From the NCBI GenBank assembly GCA_037178675.1, contig JAYMGJ010000004.1:19022-83021 (forward strand): a DNA stretch of 64,000 nt, in the 5' to 3' direction. Source of the DNA: Scleroderma bovista (taxonomy: Eukaryota; Basidiomycota; Agaricomycetes; Boletales; Sclerodermataceae). The notes under the pieces were generated by a model. That model was not told where the DNA came from and ran no database searches. It saw nothing but the letters and a program-made list of their open reading frames with translations. The translations under genes were made by a program, and so were the position numbers. The first letter of the stretch is position 1; the number at the start of each line of letters is the position of its first letter. Of this stretch, positions 48,578 through 60,765 are shown piece after piece.

Positions 48578-49143
48578 ATGTGCCAGATAGTGCGCTACTA
48601 TCTCCCTATCGTTTCACACACTAACGCATCCATCGCACCAGCTTGCCCTTGCAGGGTTAAATATTCAATGGTCCGCATAATTGCCAATTGGCCCTTTGCT
48701 CCGTTTCTTGGCGCGTTCATCCAGACATCTTTCACCATGGTCGCTGCCATCGCCATATGGAAATCTGACCAGTTCAGCATCGCAGACGGCCGCACGAATT
48801 CAGCATAGTCCGAGACGCTCTCGTTCGTCTGTGTCGGGTTTCTGGGGGTCTGCGAGGGATGATGGATGAATGCGCACTTTACAACTACAGGTTTGTAATC
48901 TACATCGCTCCCCGTATCTCATGTTGATTGCTTTTCCCCACATTCGTCTTGACCACAACATATTGCGAACTCATGACTGAGCCCCAGCTCTTCCACTTCT
49001 ACAGCCTCGTCATCTCGCGCGACCATAAATTTATGGCGATCGTTTCCCTTTTTCTCGGGGCATTGTCTGACGGGTCTATCCTTGACAAGATTGGGTCTGC
49101 ACTCGGTGTCGGCACAGGTGTGCGATTAATCATAACTCTTTAG
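48578..49143 (+). pseudogene. Possible membrane-protein relic
   Basis: Two plus-strand pieces have transmembrane-like content: WPFAPFLGAFIQTSF with TMVAAIAIW (about 48,690-48,765), and KFMAIVSLFLGALSDGS with SALGVGTGVRLIITL (about 49,030-49,140). This resembles fragments of uncharacterised mushroom multi-pass proteins. Stops and missing segments prevent a full model. Confidence 0.25.
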
Positions 49144-50206
49144 TGGTGAACGATATTGCGCTTGAATGAGAAGATGTGTTTGTGTGTTTGTGGTTGATGT
49201 CGAAGAACGAGCGGGCGCGCGTTTCAGCAAGCGAAGAGTGACGAACGCACCAAGTGACACTTATCAGCTTTGAGGAATGGACGGGTATAGGTTAGAGCAT
49301 GGAAAATAGAATATGGGTAAACTTGTTTGATTGAGATTACTCGATCTGACCTGTAGGATGTCCTCATGATGACATGCGATTCCAAGTGATGATAATCACC
49401 AGGGTGTCTCGTCGTCTATTTCGTGATGCACAGGTCCGATTTGTCCGGCATGTCTGGGGGGCACTCTCTTCAAAGCTTCCGATTGCAACCCATGGTCACA
49501 TCATATGTGTACGGCCATGAGCGCAGTAAGAGATGTAAAGGCTCTTTTCGAAATAGATAAACGGTATCAACATGGGGTAATATCGAGCATGCTCATCAAA
49601 TCACGAGGATGAAGAACTGAAGACACCAGCATGTCACGAAATAATCTCCGATCTCAACTGGTTAGCTTAAAAGACATCAAAAACAAACACTGGCAATAAT
49701 TGCCCAGACGACCATCGATGAAACGGTTATTTCGATGTTTCATCTTGACTGGCGGATGATCCGAGCGCTAGTATTTGTTCTTTTCATCATGCTTCGGAGG
49801 ACCCTTGTTCTTTTTGAGCATACGTCGCAGCACTCCCGCCAAGTCTAAGATAGTTTCGATCGTAGTATGTAGTGATTGAAATTTGAATTTGACTAAACTG
49901 AACGTTATGCTATAAAGTCGTTTCGGCGAGGAAGTACAGTCAGTGCTTAGCTGTACATACTATGTATAATGTATATATCTATTCCTTCAAGCGAAGCTCT
50001 CACCTTGGTATAAGTACACTGATGCTGACGCATGTTTATACAAAAGAGGCATGTCCACTGGCACCCGCCCCCCTCCTCCCCTGAGTACGGGGGACACCGT
50101 GAAGTTACATTCAGTATGTCCATGATTTGGGACGCCCTGAGGGCGGTTTGAGATGAGAATTTATTTGGTAGCGTCTTCTCAGACACTGACTGGTTTGTAC
50201 GGCATT
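49144..50206. other. 3' flank of zinc-finger gene 4; one small coding-like stretch
   Basis: On the minus strand, 49,770-49,950 is open without an ATG and ends in a very basic peptide (LRRMLKKNKGPPKHDEKNKY). This could be a terminal exon of an unseen gene or chance. Nothing else is supported. Confidence 0.3.
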
Positions 50207-52067
50207 TTATCCCCCGACTGTCCTTGTCGACATCCATGCACCAAGCTGGGTGGAAGGTACCGAACGGGTCTCTATTTTTCTTTCCATTTCCCTTTCCCTG
50301 GAGGGCCTGCGCTTGATCCCGATGTGCACTTCTACAAAGTGTCGTAGAATGCTCTCCCGCTTGATCTCTTTGGGAGGATAGCAAGCTTTGCATTGGATTT
50401 TGCGGACGGAAGGGATGTCCTTGATCTCGTGAACACTCGCCAGATGCGCCGCGCTGGTCTCGCTGGTGACCCACTGCCCGCATACGTCTTCGTCTCGCCA
50501 TGGGCACTCAATCCCGATGGATTCCTGTGACGAACGCAAGAGGTGGCCTCGGTTCCGAATGGAAGTAGATGTCACGTGGTAAGCAGGGGGCTCGTTTACC
50601 ATCCCCAGGTCTATGGTCGTGTCGTTGGATAACGTGACGGGGACAGAGGGCTGTAGGCAAATACATGAGTCAAAGCGGGCAGAGATGCAAAGCCACTACT
50701 CACACCCGATTTCTCTTGCAACTTGTCTCCTAAAACCATGGAATGGTTGGTACGTTCTATTGCCGCACTGCATGAAGAAGTCTGATGATCTCCTCCACAG
50801 CATCTCAAACTACGGGAGCAAGTAGATCTAAGCACCGGGAAGGTAGACTGACAATGGGGCTGAGAAACTCGCCATCGGACTTTGCACAGAAACTTACACT
50901 ACACTGGATTTGGCGTCCGTCTACAGGATAGTCGACGAAATCCGTGGCAATCTTTAAGTTCCGACCCACGTCCTGCGCAGATTTACTGGTGGACACGGTA
51001 ACATGATGACGATTGCGTTGCTGGGTATGAATATTGTGGGTTGACTCTGACTGGAATGCGATTGGAGGACCGAGAAAATGTGGGGGAGCAGGAGCCCACC
51101 ACTTCCGTGAGTTAACGTACGAAATAGCGGTGTTTTACTCACATTCGAAATAGTATCGCTGTTTCGTTGGAAAGGCACATCGAAATCGTTGGGAATGTGG
51201 GAATCTGACATGTGTTTCTTTCCTGAACCCTGATGAAGAGGCAGGGTGCGCTCGCCAGATAGCTTGACCTGAGGCGATGGACTCCATTCACCTGCTGATT
51301 CGTGACACACGGCCATAGAATTCGGCCGGCACAGCGCAACACCTTGGAGATTTCGCGGGTCGGCAGTAATCGCCAGGTCTACGAAGTTGAGTCCTGCGTG
51401 TAACCGCATGTCATAAGCTCCTTGCTCCATGTTCGCGATGCCATTGTTCCAACTTCGGTTTCCCAAGGAAGGGAATCCGTTGAACGATGCAGAGCACTCC
51501 GAACCAGGAGAACCAGCTAGCACGGAACCCTTGGACGGCGTTAAAACTACGACACTATCGAGAAAAGAGCCATTCACCATTTGCATCCCATCATATCCTC
51601 CATGCTGGTAGCGCGGATCCATGTAATGGGGGGGCTGAGACGACTGAGGGGACCTTTGACTGTCCAACGTTTTTGTAGTATCCAAGTAGTTACCATGGCT
51701 TTGCACGCCATACTAACATGACGGAACCCCCAAGTCCAGAGTGCGGAGGAGTAGCAGAAATGAGATGGAGTATAACTACGCAGAAAGTACTATTCGCTTA
51801 CCCCAAAGCGGCCGTCATAAGTTCCAGGCACTAGGACATGACCACCCGTCATAGGACGCGTGGCGATATCCTGAAGTATAACTCGATTGTTGCCATCAAG
51901 GTAGAATTCTATGTGTTGGCCGTCCCCCTCCGATGCTTGATTGCCCAGGTGGCGGACTGATGGAGCGTCAAGTTCGGCAGGTAGGCCAGAACAAACATCC
52001 TGTGCTAGAAAGTCGATTTGCTATGGATTTTGGTACCGGGAAGAATATCAGGATTGTTTGCAGACAT
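50207..52067 (-). CDS. C2H2-like zinc-finger protein 4 of the paralog cluster
   Basis: Five exons join in phase 0 on the minus strand: 51999-51802, 51712-51143, 51050-50898, 50859-50704 and 50650-50207. A first exon with ATG at 52,067 (MSANNPDILP) is likely, but its intron would be only about 32-37 nt, so the start is uncertain. The N-terminal part includes IEFYLDGNNRVILQDI and HVLVPGTYDGRFG; the middle is Ser/Gly-rich. The last exon holds CPWRDEDVCGQWV..HLASVH and CKACYPPKEIKRESILRHFVEVH, followed by a basic IKRRPSREREME tail. Compared with gene 3, the same RH...H and KRRPS end is preserved, indicating a recent common origin. The role is inferred as nucleic-acid binding. Confidence 0.68.
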
Positions 52068-53950
52068 GCCGGGGGCGGGCTGACCTTAAGGGGATGGATG
52101 GAGTGATAACTTCTGGAAGTGTGTGAATAAACGAAGAGACGCCGTGTGAGGATATTTACGTTTCGTGGAGTTTGTTGTTGATGGCGCCTCTGCTGGGCCC
52201 CTGAGAAGCTTGGACACTGTTTTGATCCAACGAAAACGCAGCACTGTGATAGAAGGGCACCGTTACACGCGTCGGGTGAAACTTCAGCTGTACGTACTTG
52301 GTGCGACCAGTATAGTGGCTGTCCCAGGAACATTCTAATCCGATGGAACACATACATTCTGGGTGTGTCAGGGCTTGATTTGTGCCCGACGTTGGATGAG
52401 TAATAATTATCATGGTTTCCAAGAGCGTGGCGGGTGATCTCGGCGAAAACAGAGGATGGAGAGATTGTGGTAAAGTGGGGTCTCTTTATTGTGATCCTTA
52501 AGACGCCCTTTGCAAATGCCAATGCATTTTCATCATGGAAAGCTTCCAATAAGAAAAAAATGACAACTTAAGAGGTGTGCTGCAAATAAACTCCGCACAG
52601 GTTACTTTCTAGAACAGAGCACCTGCAAGCCAACAGGGAAGAACCTGCCAGCCGATGGGTGATCTACCCGCCAAGAGGGCCATTGGCGCTCACTCATTTT
52701 CCTACAGTTTCCGTAGAGGGCCCAGTGCGTATTGTCCTTACACGACCAAGAACATCGGCCAATGTGTACCCGTGCGAATCCACCGATCCGCTCCGCCGTG
52801 TGCATTTTATATAACGCGAGAAAAGAATCTTGGCTGTGACGACGTTGAAATTCGAATATGATGGTTTCATAACAAATTGGATCTTTGCCTTCTACATGAT
52901 ATAAGCGCCGAGGTTATTTGAGGAGTCGCAAAGCAAGAATTCACCTCGGAGTTTGGGACAACTTGCGAAAAGAAATAATTAAATCTTCAAAGCCTGGACA
53001 TTTGGATCAGCTCCAGTTTGACGTCCTTGTCTGCACTCACCTCTGTGCACAAATTGATGGCATATTGCTTTATTGACCTACCAGTTGCCGCCACACTGGA
53101 CTGTATGGCAATTCCACACTGTCAGAAAGCAGCTGCGAACATGACTCAGGACTGGGCATATGGTTCATTCGAGGCTCTCTCCCAATGGCCACATCCGCCC
53201 CGCCGTCTCTAATATCACTCGTTATGGTTCTGCTACCTCCAGTGTGTTAGACCGGTTGTTTGGACGTTGCAGAACCCAGGGGACGGGTGACCACTCTTCC
53301 ACGCAGCCCGTGTCAGAAGGCATGGCAGAATATCAAAATTTACAAGGATATTGGGCCGTTAATGCTTGTAGTAGATTGCTAGTAATTCTGCTCTGGGAAA
53401 TGGTCAGTTGCAATATAATTTACGAATATATTACTCAGGAAGTTCTCAGGATTGCAAGCAGGCTGGTGCACGCACCACTTTGCTATTCAACATACATACG
53501 ATAAAATTTCGGCTAGAACCATGATTTAGTAGTGAGTCCCTGTGAAATTGAGACGTCACTGACAGACAAAGCACGAAATGTGAATTTGGACACAATAATC
53601 GAGGGACCACCTTCCAGCTGGACAATCCCTCTGGAAAAACTTGAACAAAGTTCGAAATATGTTCATAGCTGATAAGTTAGAAAGCACGATCGTACATGCC
53701 ATAAGGACACACCTGTTGATAGCCTTTCCCATTCACTTTTAAGCATATTCACCCCGAGATACAAACCCTTCAAATAGACCACTCGAGAGAAAAAGCATCC
53801 CAGGCCCCAAGTCGGAAAGGCCTTATAACCCGAACAGCGTGGAAGTGCCTAATTATGCGAAGGTACGCGCCAGTGAGAATGGCGTCTAGCTCGAGGATTC
53901 GATTGGCATGCGGCGGATGCCAGAGAGAGTTATTGTTCTTGCAGCTAACT
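52068..53950. other. Upstream region of zinc-finger gene 4, no other supported gene
   Basis: A minus frame at 52,422-52,156 (88 codons, with CMCSIGLECSWDSHY) could be an upstream exon of gene 4 or chance. Its C..C.W spelling recalls the family but lacks the His pair. Frames at 51,968-52,549 and 53,018-53,504 show nothing recognisable. Confidence 0.35.
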
Positions 53951-53952
53951 AG

Positions 53953-54658
53953 TTACAGAGTGGCATCGAGTAAGCACTGCTGACGAATGCAAGTAGGAGT
54001 CAACATAATACTCACAAAATACAAGTCATGAAGGACACTGCATTGGGTCAAAAGTTGGTAGAATTCATGACATACCCTCAGGAGATCCCATACTAATATA
54101 AAGCCACCACAAGATAAGTTGGCATATCCTCTTGGAGCGCCATCGATGACAGCATGGAAACGCCCAGCAGGTCTGTGCCATACAGGTGGCGACCTAACTG
54201 AACGATCCGTAAATGCTAAACTCCACATCCGGTGAAACACAGGAGATATACACGATTGGAACTTACCTCTGACAAGTGGATGGAAAGTTGGTCGGTATTA
54301 CTGTTGTGCCAATCTTGGCCCGACAGTACAAGCTCCAGTTGGTCATGACACAAACACGAGACAAGAGTTCTCGCCACAAATCCGCCCTCATTTCGCTAAT
54401 GAAAATACCTCGCATCAGATTTCTTGTCCAACACGTCAGATAGTAGGTAGTGCTCTTACCCTGGATACTTGCATGCTGTAAATTCAACTGGCAGGCGCCA
54501 CGTAACTGATGCGGTGATAGGCCCACACAGCAGGCCGTATCATGATAGGCTTCTTTCCGCAAGGAAACCAAGGAAACCAAGGACAGCTTTACTAGTTGCC
54601 TTCCTGTATTACAGCAAGGTTCATATCGATAGACCAGAATCGACCAACGCTCACACAA
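53953..54658 (-). other. Coding-like region of an unrecognised gene, probably decayed
   Basis: The minus strand reads RPAGRFHAVIDGAPRGY and ANLSCGGF near 54,170-54,100. Just upstream, in a different frame, is PDVEFSIYGSF. An exon-like stretch at 54,658-54,263 ends at a GTAAGT donor (54,270). The order of a beta-strand rich piece, 'IYGS' and 'VIDGAP' recalls the beta-sandwich ectodomains common in mushrooms, but the frame change suggests decay. No function is assigned. Confidence 0.25.
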
Positions 54659-54940
54659 GCTCTTTTGTTTAGTTACACATAAAATGTAGCCAAATAATGC
54701 CGTGAGATCATGTGTGCACGATTACCAAAATAAGCTGGGAAGAGCGCATGCTGTGCTACAGTGCCACTCCCACCACCATGCTTCAAGTGCCCAACTTCTC
54801 ACCTTCGACGACAACGATAGCAGTGTTTGCAGTGCCAATGGCGATCCACGTGTGCCATGTGCCATGGGTCATGGCTAGCCAGTGGAAAAGCCATGGAGAC
54901 CTAGATATGGCGGTAGCGTTCACACGGTGAAGGCTGATTA

Positions 54941-54957
54941 TCTCAGCCACTGATATC
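54941..54957 (+). repeat. Target-site duplication, left copy
   Basis: Seventeen bases, tctcagccactgatatc, are identical to 60,964-60,980 and bracket the LINE. This is typical of target-primed reverse transcription. Confidence 0.85.
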
Positions 54958-55013
54958 TACCATCACCATCTGGAAATCTTCCCACGGGAAAATCTAGAGG
55001 TCTGGTAGTAAGC

Positions 55014-56588
55014 ATGGAGTGCAATAATAGTCTCGCGAGTCATCACGAACGCAGTGTTAAACGCATTCGTACTGAGGGCCCTAACCCCCCTCACCATAAA
55101 GACCCACCAACTCCTTCTAGCCCCAACAGTGGTTGTGGAACCCCCACCACACCAGCAGTCATTCCCCACCCACCCAACCCTAATACACCCTCGGACGTAG
55201 ACCAGGAAATGGAGGAGCAGACTGGTACCAGCACATCCAACCCCACCTGGGGCGATGTTGTTGAGAATGCCATCCCACTGCCCCAAACTCCAAACAACGG
55301 TGAATTGCACACGCAAACAGAATGCCTCGTGGTCCTTCACAAGACTCTTGAGAGCGCCATGGCTACCCTGAACACGTTATCCATCCACGCCGTGCTATCA
55401 GATCGCACAATCAGCCTCGTACAAGAACTATACCGCCGTACAAAGGCAAAGCCATCGGACGAGCAGACCCCATCAGATGACATCCTATCTGCCATCAGAA
55501 AATTGGCCAAAGACGTAGAGGACCTCAAACGTACTGCCCCCAACCCCCCGCCCCCCACTCAAAACCCAACCAGGCCCAAAAATACCTTTGCCACAGGCCC
55601 TGTCATCCGCCCTAGCCCAAAGGCACCCAAACTGGCACAACCCCCATCGCAACCCAATAGCCCATGGCAACGACACCATCCTGCCCGCCTCGTTCTACAG
55701 ATCCCTCCCACAGTAGATCCCAATGATCGTCTAACAGGTATGAAGGTGGTAGAGGCCACCAATGCAGCCTTAGCACAACACACTGATGCCAGCATCATTG
55801 CAGTCAAATGGAATGACAAAGGCAACTGCATCGTCATTTCCCACCCCAACTTCACTGCTACCAACCTGGAACCCCTTGGGAATGTCATTGCGGCCACCAT
55901 CACAGGCAAAAACAACATCACATGTACCGCCACCCCTGACAAGAAGTGGCACAGAGTCATTCTGAATGGAATCGACATGGGTAAATCAGATATTGACGAG
56001 GACATCGAGCTAAGCCAATTCCAGGGATGACACTCAACTGAGATACTCAATGAACTACAAGTCAACAACCCATCTCTGGCCACCATATCCATCACGGAGG
56101 CAAGATGGTTGACCCGCCCGGAACAACTTCGTGAGAAATCACATTCGTCAGTAGTACTAACAACCTCATCACAGGAAGATGTCGACTTCCTCATCCGCCA
56201 TATACGGAGGGTAGTCATGTATGGCAGACTAGCGTCATTCTCCTGTTACCAAGATACAAAACCAGTGAAACAATGCACGAATTGCTGGGCCTATGGCCAC
56301 CTCAAATGCAACAGAGACCCCAAATGCAGAACCTGTGCTGGCAGCCACACAGAAGACGACCACACCTGCCTTGAATGCCCCTCATCCGAGGACAGCCACA
56401 AGAACTGCACCCACCTACCCAACAAATGTGCCAACTGTGCCGGCCCACACCCCGCCAATGATGTAAAATGCCCTACAAGAATCACCCACACTGGCACCAC
56501 CCACACCCCCTCCAAAGGTGGCCACCCACACCATAACACCCCTCCCGCCAGCAACACCCACAATACCCCCTGCACCATACCCTTATGA
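55014..56588 (+). pseudogene. LINE ORF1: gag-like nucleic-acid-binding protein with one internal stop
   Basis: A single frame of 524 codons is interrupted only by TGA at 56,028-56,030 (after QFQG), and reading resumes in the same frame. The N-terminal ~150 residues are Pro/Thr-rich. A helical segment (HKTLESAMATLNTLS, ISLVQELYRR) and another Pro-rich region follow. The C-terminus carries three zinc-knuckle-like units, CTNCWAYGHLKC, CRTCAGSHTEDDHTC and CANCAGPHPANDVKC, which bind the element RNA in related proteins. The stop is explained by CGA to TGA. The reading frame ends in the TGA that overlaps the ATG of ORF2. Confidence 0.88.
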
Positions 56589-59500
56589 GTGTACAACGTA
56601 CCAAACCCATCAGGATTCTACAAATCAACACAAATCGGAGCAACTCAGTTTGCCATGCTGTCCTTAATGCAACGGTAAAATCTTTTGACATACTTCTCCT
56701 AACTGAACCATGGTTTGGTTATATAGGCAATGACCAACGTGGCCCAGTGGCGCTAAGCGGCTGGTATCCCATCCTACCCCTTCAACCCGTCCCAGAAGAC
56801 CTCACCCTGCGGACAATGGCGTACTACAGATGCAGAGATGACTTCCATGTCACGCTCCGCTCAGACCTAGCATCTGATGCCGACATACAAGTGCTACAAG
56901 TTGACCAGCCCCTGCACCCCACCACACTCTTAGTGAACGTGTACAACCAGCGGGCTGGAGACGACCGCAACAGCTGGTCCGTAGACCGCCTCCGTAATGT
57001 CGCCCCCCCAGAGAACATCCCTGTAGTCGTCTCTGGCGACTTCAACATGCACCACCCCCTTTGGGCCATCAATGAACCACACCCTGATCCCAGGGCCGAA
57101 TCCCTTGTGGAGTGGCTGGTAGAAAAGCGCATGACCATGTGCAATGACAAGGGAACGCCCACCTTCCTGTCACGCTGTGGCAGGGCCACGTCAATCCTTG
57201 ACCTCACGTTCGTTAACAATGCCGCACGCACAGGCAACTCTGCTCTCGAGTGGAGGGTCGCACCCGAACTTGCCCATGGCTCTGACCACTACCCCCTGAT
57301 GTGGATGATGGACCGGGGAGCAGTAGTGCTGGACAATATCACAGCCCAAAGGTTCCGGTGGAGAAACCTGAAAGACGACATGCCGAAGAAGTGGAAGGCT
57401 ACGTATAAGTCAGAAGTTGACAGCCACGCATGGGTCTTTGGGGGTTTGCACGACGAAAGGCCCCCCACACAAACCCTGGACATTGCAATGCTAGAACTGC
57501 ACAACGCCTTGCAGGCTGCCATGGAGGAACACATACCAAAGCGCAAAGACAGCATCCAGGCACGCCCATGGTGGACGCCCGAACTGACCCAAACCTATGA
57601 ATTCCTACACGACCTGAGAAGGTCAGCACAAATATTTCTTGGCATAGCTGATGAAGAGCATGCAGAGACCCAGGCCCTGATCCAGAGGACCAAGAACAGA
57701 CTGAAATGACTGACGAAAGCAGCTAAAAGGAAGTGGATCAATGACGAGCTAGAAAAGGCGACACCAGATGACATATGGGCGTTCACCAGGTGGCCCAAAG
57801 GTATCTGCCAGTACCCCTCCCCCCCCCATCAGCCCCGGACAGGGACTGCCTGCAGCAGTCTCGCATGAAGACAAGTGCAATGCCCTTCGCAGTGCTCTGT
57901 TCCAGCCTCCCCCGCCCGTCCATGCGGAACCCACCGACCTCGAACACGGCCACCCTGACGACATGACCTGGGAACCTGTATCATACGCAGAGGTCCATAG
58001 AGCAATATTCGCCCCGAACCAACATAAGGCCCCAGGACCCAGCCAAGTCAACTACATGGTCCTCCGGTGGGCGTGGGCAGCTGACCCTGTCCCCATCTAC
58101 CTCTTGATCAGCCGCTGTGCAAATGTTGGATACCATCCCCAGATATGGAGGAAAACAGTAGTGGTAGCGCTACGCAAACCGAAGAAACCTGACTACTCTA
58201 ACCCGTGCGCATACAGACTCATACAACTAGAGGAATGCCTGGGCAAGGTCTTGGAATCAGTCGTTGCCCGATGCCTATCTCACATGATCCACGAACACAA
58301 CATAGTCCCAGCCACACAGTTCAGTGGCTGCCCAGGCAGCTCAACAGTTGACGCCGCGCTCATGTTCACCCACGACATAGAGGCAGCCCACAACCATGGA
58401 CTGGTCACCACCAGCCTAACAATAGACATCAAGGGATTCTTTGACTACATCAACCACAACAAACTGTCATCCATCATGCGCAGAAAACGGATCCCACTGC
58501 CCATGGTCAAATGGGTCAACTCGTTCCTGTCTAACAGAGAGGCAGCAATTTGCCTCGACGGTTGTATATCAGACTCCAGACCAGTGGAGAATGGCATCCC
58601 GCAAGGGTCACCCATATCCCCTGCACTATCAATCCTGTATGCATCCCCAGTCTATGAAGAGTTCCAAAACCGACTAGCTACGAGATATGTCCGCCAGGCA
58701 CCACCCGCTACCAGACTCACCCCCACCACGCTAGTCGGCTACATTGATGATGTCAATATTTACACCTCCTCGACCAGCCTTTTACAGAATGTAGCGGCCC
58801 TACGTGCCAACTTCATAGCAATACTACGCATCCTACACGGCCTAGGTCTCTCGATTGACTTCATCAAGTGCGCGCTCACACACTTCACAAGGCAACACAA
58901 CGTCGACTTTCCCAACATCACCCTCCCTGGCCCGGAAGGAGATGTTGTCATAACCCATAGCAACACTATGAAATGGCTCGGTATCGTGTTCGATTCCAAA
59001 CTTCTCTTCAATGAACATGTAAAGGCAGCCACTAACAAAGCAGAAAACATCGCAAAGGGCCTAACCATGCTCGGCAACACAGTCCATGGCTTACACCAAT
59101 GCCTCCTCTGAACTATCTATGGTGCATGCATACATAGCGTCATGATGTATGCCAGCCCAGTCTGGTGGGACGGTAAGAAAAAACATGCAAACAAACTCAC
59201 CAGGGTACAGAACACCTGCCTCCACCACATCTGTGCGGCCTTCTGCACCACCCCAATCCACGCACTAGAAATAGATAGTGCAACGCCACCAGTCCACCTA
59301 GTCCTTGATCGCCTTAGCAACAACGCCGCCTCAAGAATTCACAAACTAGCTCACACCAGTCCCATCTACCTCAGACTCCCCCAGGTCTGGCGTGGCTACA
59401 ATACCGCCTACCCCGCACCCACACTCCCACCAGACAGGTTTCACCCGAGGAGCAGAAAACCCCCCAAAACGACATGCCTGACTAGGCTCGTGTCACGCTC

Positions 59501-60560
59501 CTCACCCACTATCCCCCACATAGATATATTCGCCATCTCCCTGTGGTCCCCCACCGTAGCCACCTTCTCACCTCACCTTGCAATCAGGAGTATGAACTAT
59601 GAAGATGACAAAAAGAAAGCCACTGAAGCCCACATCAAATACGTCCGTAGCTTCCAGTCAGACCCTCTCCACATATTAGCCTACTCCGACGGCTTGCTAC
59701 ACAGAGACTTGGACACAGGTCAACAAAGTGCAGGAGCTGGGTGGATAGGATACCATGGCCTCCATGACATCTTCCAAGGCTCCAAACCCTTGGGACCGCA
59801 CATGGAAATTTACGATGCAGAAGCCATTGCTATCAATGCCGCGTTGAAAGCCACTGTCGACTATGTGATGGAGCACGATACCACACACATCCACATCTTC
59901 GCTGACAACCAGGCCGCCATCCAGACCGCATTCGACGTCGTACCAGGCTCCTCCCAACACATCAACCTCCACACCTGCTCCCTCATCATTTCATTCCTTG
60001 AATCCTCAAACCAGCATCATATCGAAATCGCATGGACACCTGGTCACAAAAACATTGTTGGCAATGAACGAGCAGATGCCCTAGTGAAAGTGGAGACAGA
60101 AATCGCAGTGGATGCCCCACCGGTCTCCCTCTCTCACGAGAAAGCCCAGTCCTGCCAACACCTCATTACGTCCTGGACCACAGAGTGGCACAAACAACTC
60201 CAACGCCCAAGCGCGTTCCTCCAGGCAAACAGATTCGCGCCAGCCCTGAAACCTCATGAACACTTCACCCATACACCCCGCACCACATATGGCCACCTCA
60301 TTCAGTGCCACACAGGCCACACCTTCATGGGCAAATACTACAACAAACACATCCCCACAGAAGATCGGTCCTGCCCATGCGGGGAACCACTACAATCGCG
60401 CGACCATATCCTCGCAACCTGCCCTACCTACGAAAACCATCGCCAGTTCCTCAAAAAAGCCTCAGAGGATCTCATCACGTCAGACATCCTTGGCACCAAA
60501 GATGGCGTAGACGCGCTCATAAACTTCCTCCGAGCCACCAACGCATTCAAGAAACAATGA
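56585..60560 (+). pseudogene. LINE ORF2: AP endonuclease, reverse transcriptase, RNase H polyprotein (disabled)
   Basis: Starts at ATG 56,585. The endonuclease shows QINTNRSN, LLLTEPWFG, VVVSGDFNMHHPLW, ILDLTFVNN and GSDHYPLMW. After TGA 57,707 (expected Arg codon) the frame continues to a C9 run at 57,819-57,827, where it shifts. The reverse transcriptase follows: HKAPGPSQVN, YRLIQLEECLGK, SLTIDIKGFFDYIN, NGIPQGSPISPAL and GYIDDVNIY (YIDD in place of the common YADD), up to KWLGIVFDSKL. An in-frame TGA lies at 59,109. RNase H has AYSDG, EIYDAEAIAINAAL, ADNQAAIQ and WTPGHKNIVGNERADAL, so D, E, D and the H-region are present. The tail ends with CPCGEPL..RDHILATC. Apart from the three defects the catalytic motifs look intact. 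Confidence 0.92.
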
Positions 60561-60564
60561 CCTC

Positions 60565-60765
60565 CTGCCCTGCCCGAAGTACCTCCAGTGTAGTGTTGAT
60601 ACCACACTGAACCCCCCTCTTCTAGGACGTGCTCATTGCCACCTGGAAGCTCCTCCGAGGCTGCCGACACATCCAAAACAAACACCCTTCCTGAAGTACC
60701 CCCAGCGTAATGTTGACACTGTACTGACCCCCCTCTTTGCCTAGAACACGCCCATCACTGTTAGA
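60565..60765 (+). repeat. Imperfect tandem duplication in the LINE 3' UTR
   Basis: Two ~75-bp blocks, 60,565-60,640 and about 60,686-60,760, share cc(t/c)gaagtacc(t/c)ccag(t/c)gta(g/a)tgttga followed by 'actgaccccccctctt' type sequence and 'tag(g/a)ac(g/a)(t/c)gc'. The relic at 142-345 has one such block. The duplication may reflect template jumping during reverse transcription or an RNA feature needed for recognition. Confidence 0.7.

Noticed and set aside
48598..48795. Minus-strand 65-codon frame opposite the membrane-like fragment
   Set aside because: It overlaps a plus frame with membrane-like composition and shows no features of its own.
55091..60685. Minus-strand open frames across the LINE
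   Set aside because: They are shadows of the C-rich plus-strand ORFs with no domain content.
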